Part shown: in pieces, positions 4,728 to 5,237 of the stretch
Layout of the letters: each line of letters starts with the position of its first letter
Position numbering within the stretch: position 1 is the stretch's first letter
Source: JBFWNZ01 sp050250795
GTDB taxonomy: Bacteria; Pseudomonadota; Alphaproteobacteria; UBA8366
DNA length: 5,237 bases
Direction of reading: 5' to 3'
Assembly (NCBI GenBank): GCA_050250795.1
Contig: JBFWNZ010000284.1
Location: forward strand, 1 to 5,237
The notes under the pieces: model-generated
What the model was told of the DNA's origin: nothing
Database searches by the model: none
The model's input: only the letters and a program-made list of their open reading frames with translations
Translations under genes and position numbers: made by a program

Positions 4728-5237
4728 TCAGCCGAAGGCCTTGACCGTGTGGATTTCCAGCCGGGCCGGCCGGCCTTCCGCCAGATCGACCGTCGCATAG
4801 GTGGGACCGCGGCCGACGGTGTCGGTCGGCGAGCCGGAATAGGCCGCGGACGACTGATCCGTCATCAGCTCCATCGCCGCATGGTGATGGCCAAGCGCGA
4901 GATAGTCGCAGGCGTTCGCCTCGATCTCGCGCATATGGATCGGCGAGGACCGGCCGGTGTCGCCGCGATGCGGCACGAACAGCCCATGCCCCATGCCGAG
5001 GAACCAGCGGCAATCGGCCGGCCGTTCGGGGCATCCGGCCAGCGGGCTGTATTGCGGGGTATGCTCGACCATCCCCTTGCCCCACACCGCCACGTCCAAT
5101 TCGGACAGGAGGGTCAATTCGCCGGCTTCGGCATTGAGCATGGTGACATTGTCGATGCGGTTGAAGTCGTAGCGGCGATAGATCGCCCCCGCCTCCATGC
5201 AATCGTGGTTGCCCGGGATCATCACGATGGGAAAGGG
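4728..5237 (-). CDS. Metallophosphoesterase, C-terminal part (Mre11/SbcD-like), cut by the window edge
   Basis: The last 169 residues of a calcineurin-like metallophosphoesterase are present; the frame is open at the right edge, so the N-terminus with the first metal motifs (DxH and GDxxD) lies outside the window. Numbering from the edge, PGNHD is at residues 8-12, the family's Asn-His motif. H84 in FLGMGHGLF fits the next metal-binding histidine. YLALGHHHA around 113-120 is the GHxH motif that ends the active site. The order PGNHD, His, DYLALGHHH, then a YSGSP segment followed by a beta-rich tail resembles Mre11/SbcD-type nucleases and their YhaO-like relatives more than cyclic-nucleotide phosphodiesterases, so DNA end processing is possible. 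Other small-molecule phosphoesterases share these motifs, so the substrate is open. The gene ends at TGA 4730-4728, 78 bases before the GTG start of the membrane-protein gene, suggesting one transcript. Confidence 0.85.
   Translation of the reverse strand, partial: PFPIVMIPGNHDCMEAGAIYRRYDFNRIDNVTMLNAEAGELTLLSELDVAVWGKGMVEHTPQYSPLAGCPERPADCRWFLGMGHGLFVPHRGDTGRSSPIHMREIEANACDYLALGHHHAAMELMTDQSSAAYSGSPTDTVGRGPTYATVDLAEGRPARLEIHTVKAFG

Overview
The window is high-GC bacterial DNA with strong G/C third-position use, Shine-Dalgarno sites close to AUG starts, and families typical of Proteobacteria. An alphaproteobacterium of the Rhodospirillales type is my best guess; that is inferred from composition and gene style, not from a marker gene. 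The first 345 bases are different: about 39% GC by hand count, with no gene I can support.

Layout. (1) 1-345: AT-rich non-coding stretch ending in a long hairpin (295-334) that fits a terminator for the minus-strand gene beside it. (2) 346-939, minus: a small secreted, Arg/Asp/Gly-rich low-complexity protein with a clear signal peptide. (3) 940-1166: divergent intergenic region. (4) 1167-4067, plus: a beta-hydroxyacid dehydrogenase (3-hydroxyisobutyrate dehydrogenase family), then two tandem TauD/TfdA-type Fe(II)/2-oxoglutarate dioxygenases. The two dioxygenases are paralogues, about 71% identical over their last 179 residues by hand alignment without gaps. (5) 4071-5237, minus: a four-helix membrane protein of unknown function with an Ala-Glu repeat tail, preceded by the C-terminal part of a metallophosphoesterase that runs off the right edge. 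The plus and minus clusters converge with only 3 bases between stop codons, and a hairpin covers both stops.

How the genes may work together. The plus-strand cluster looks like a small catabolic module. Two non-identical dioxygenases could hydroxylate or cleave related substrates, and the NAD(H)-type dehydrogenase could oxidise or reduce the resulting hydroxyacid or semialdehyde. The substrate cannot be read from the sequence. The upstream regions of the two dioxygenases share TTGACG(G)AAGG and, about 36 bases later, GGTRCGGACAA. The duplicated unit therefore seems to have carried its own promoter and leader, so the two genes may be started separately as well as together. No mobile element, CRISPR array, tRNA or rRNA was seen.
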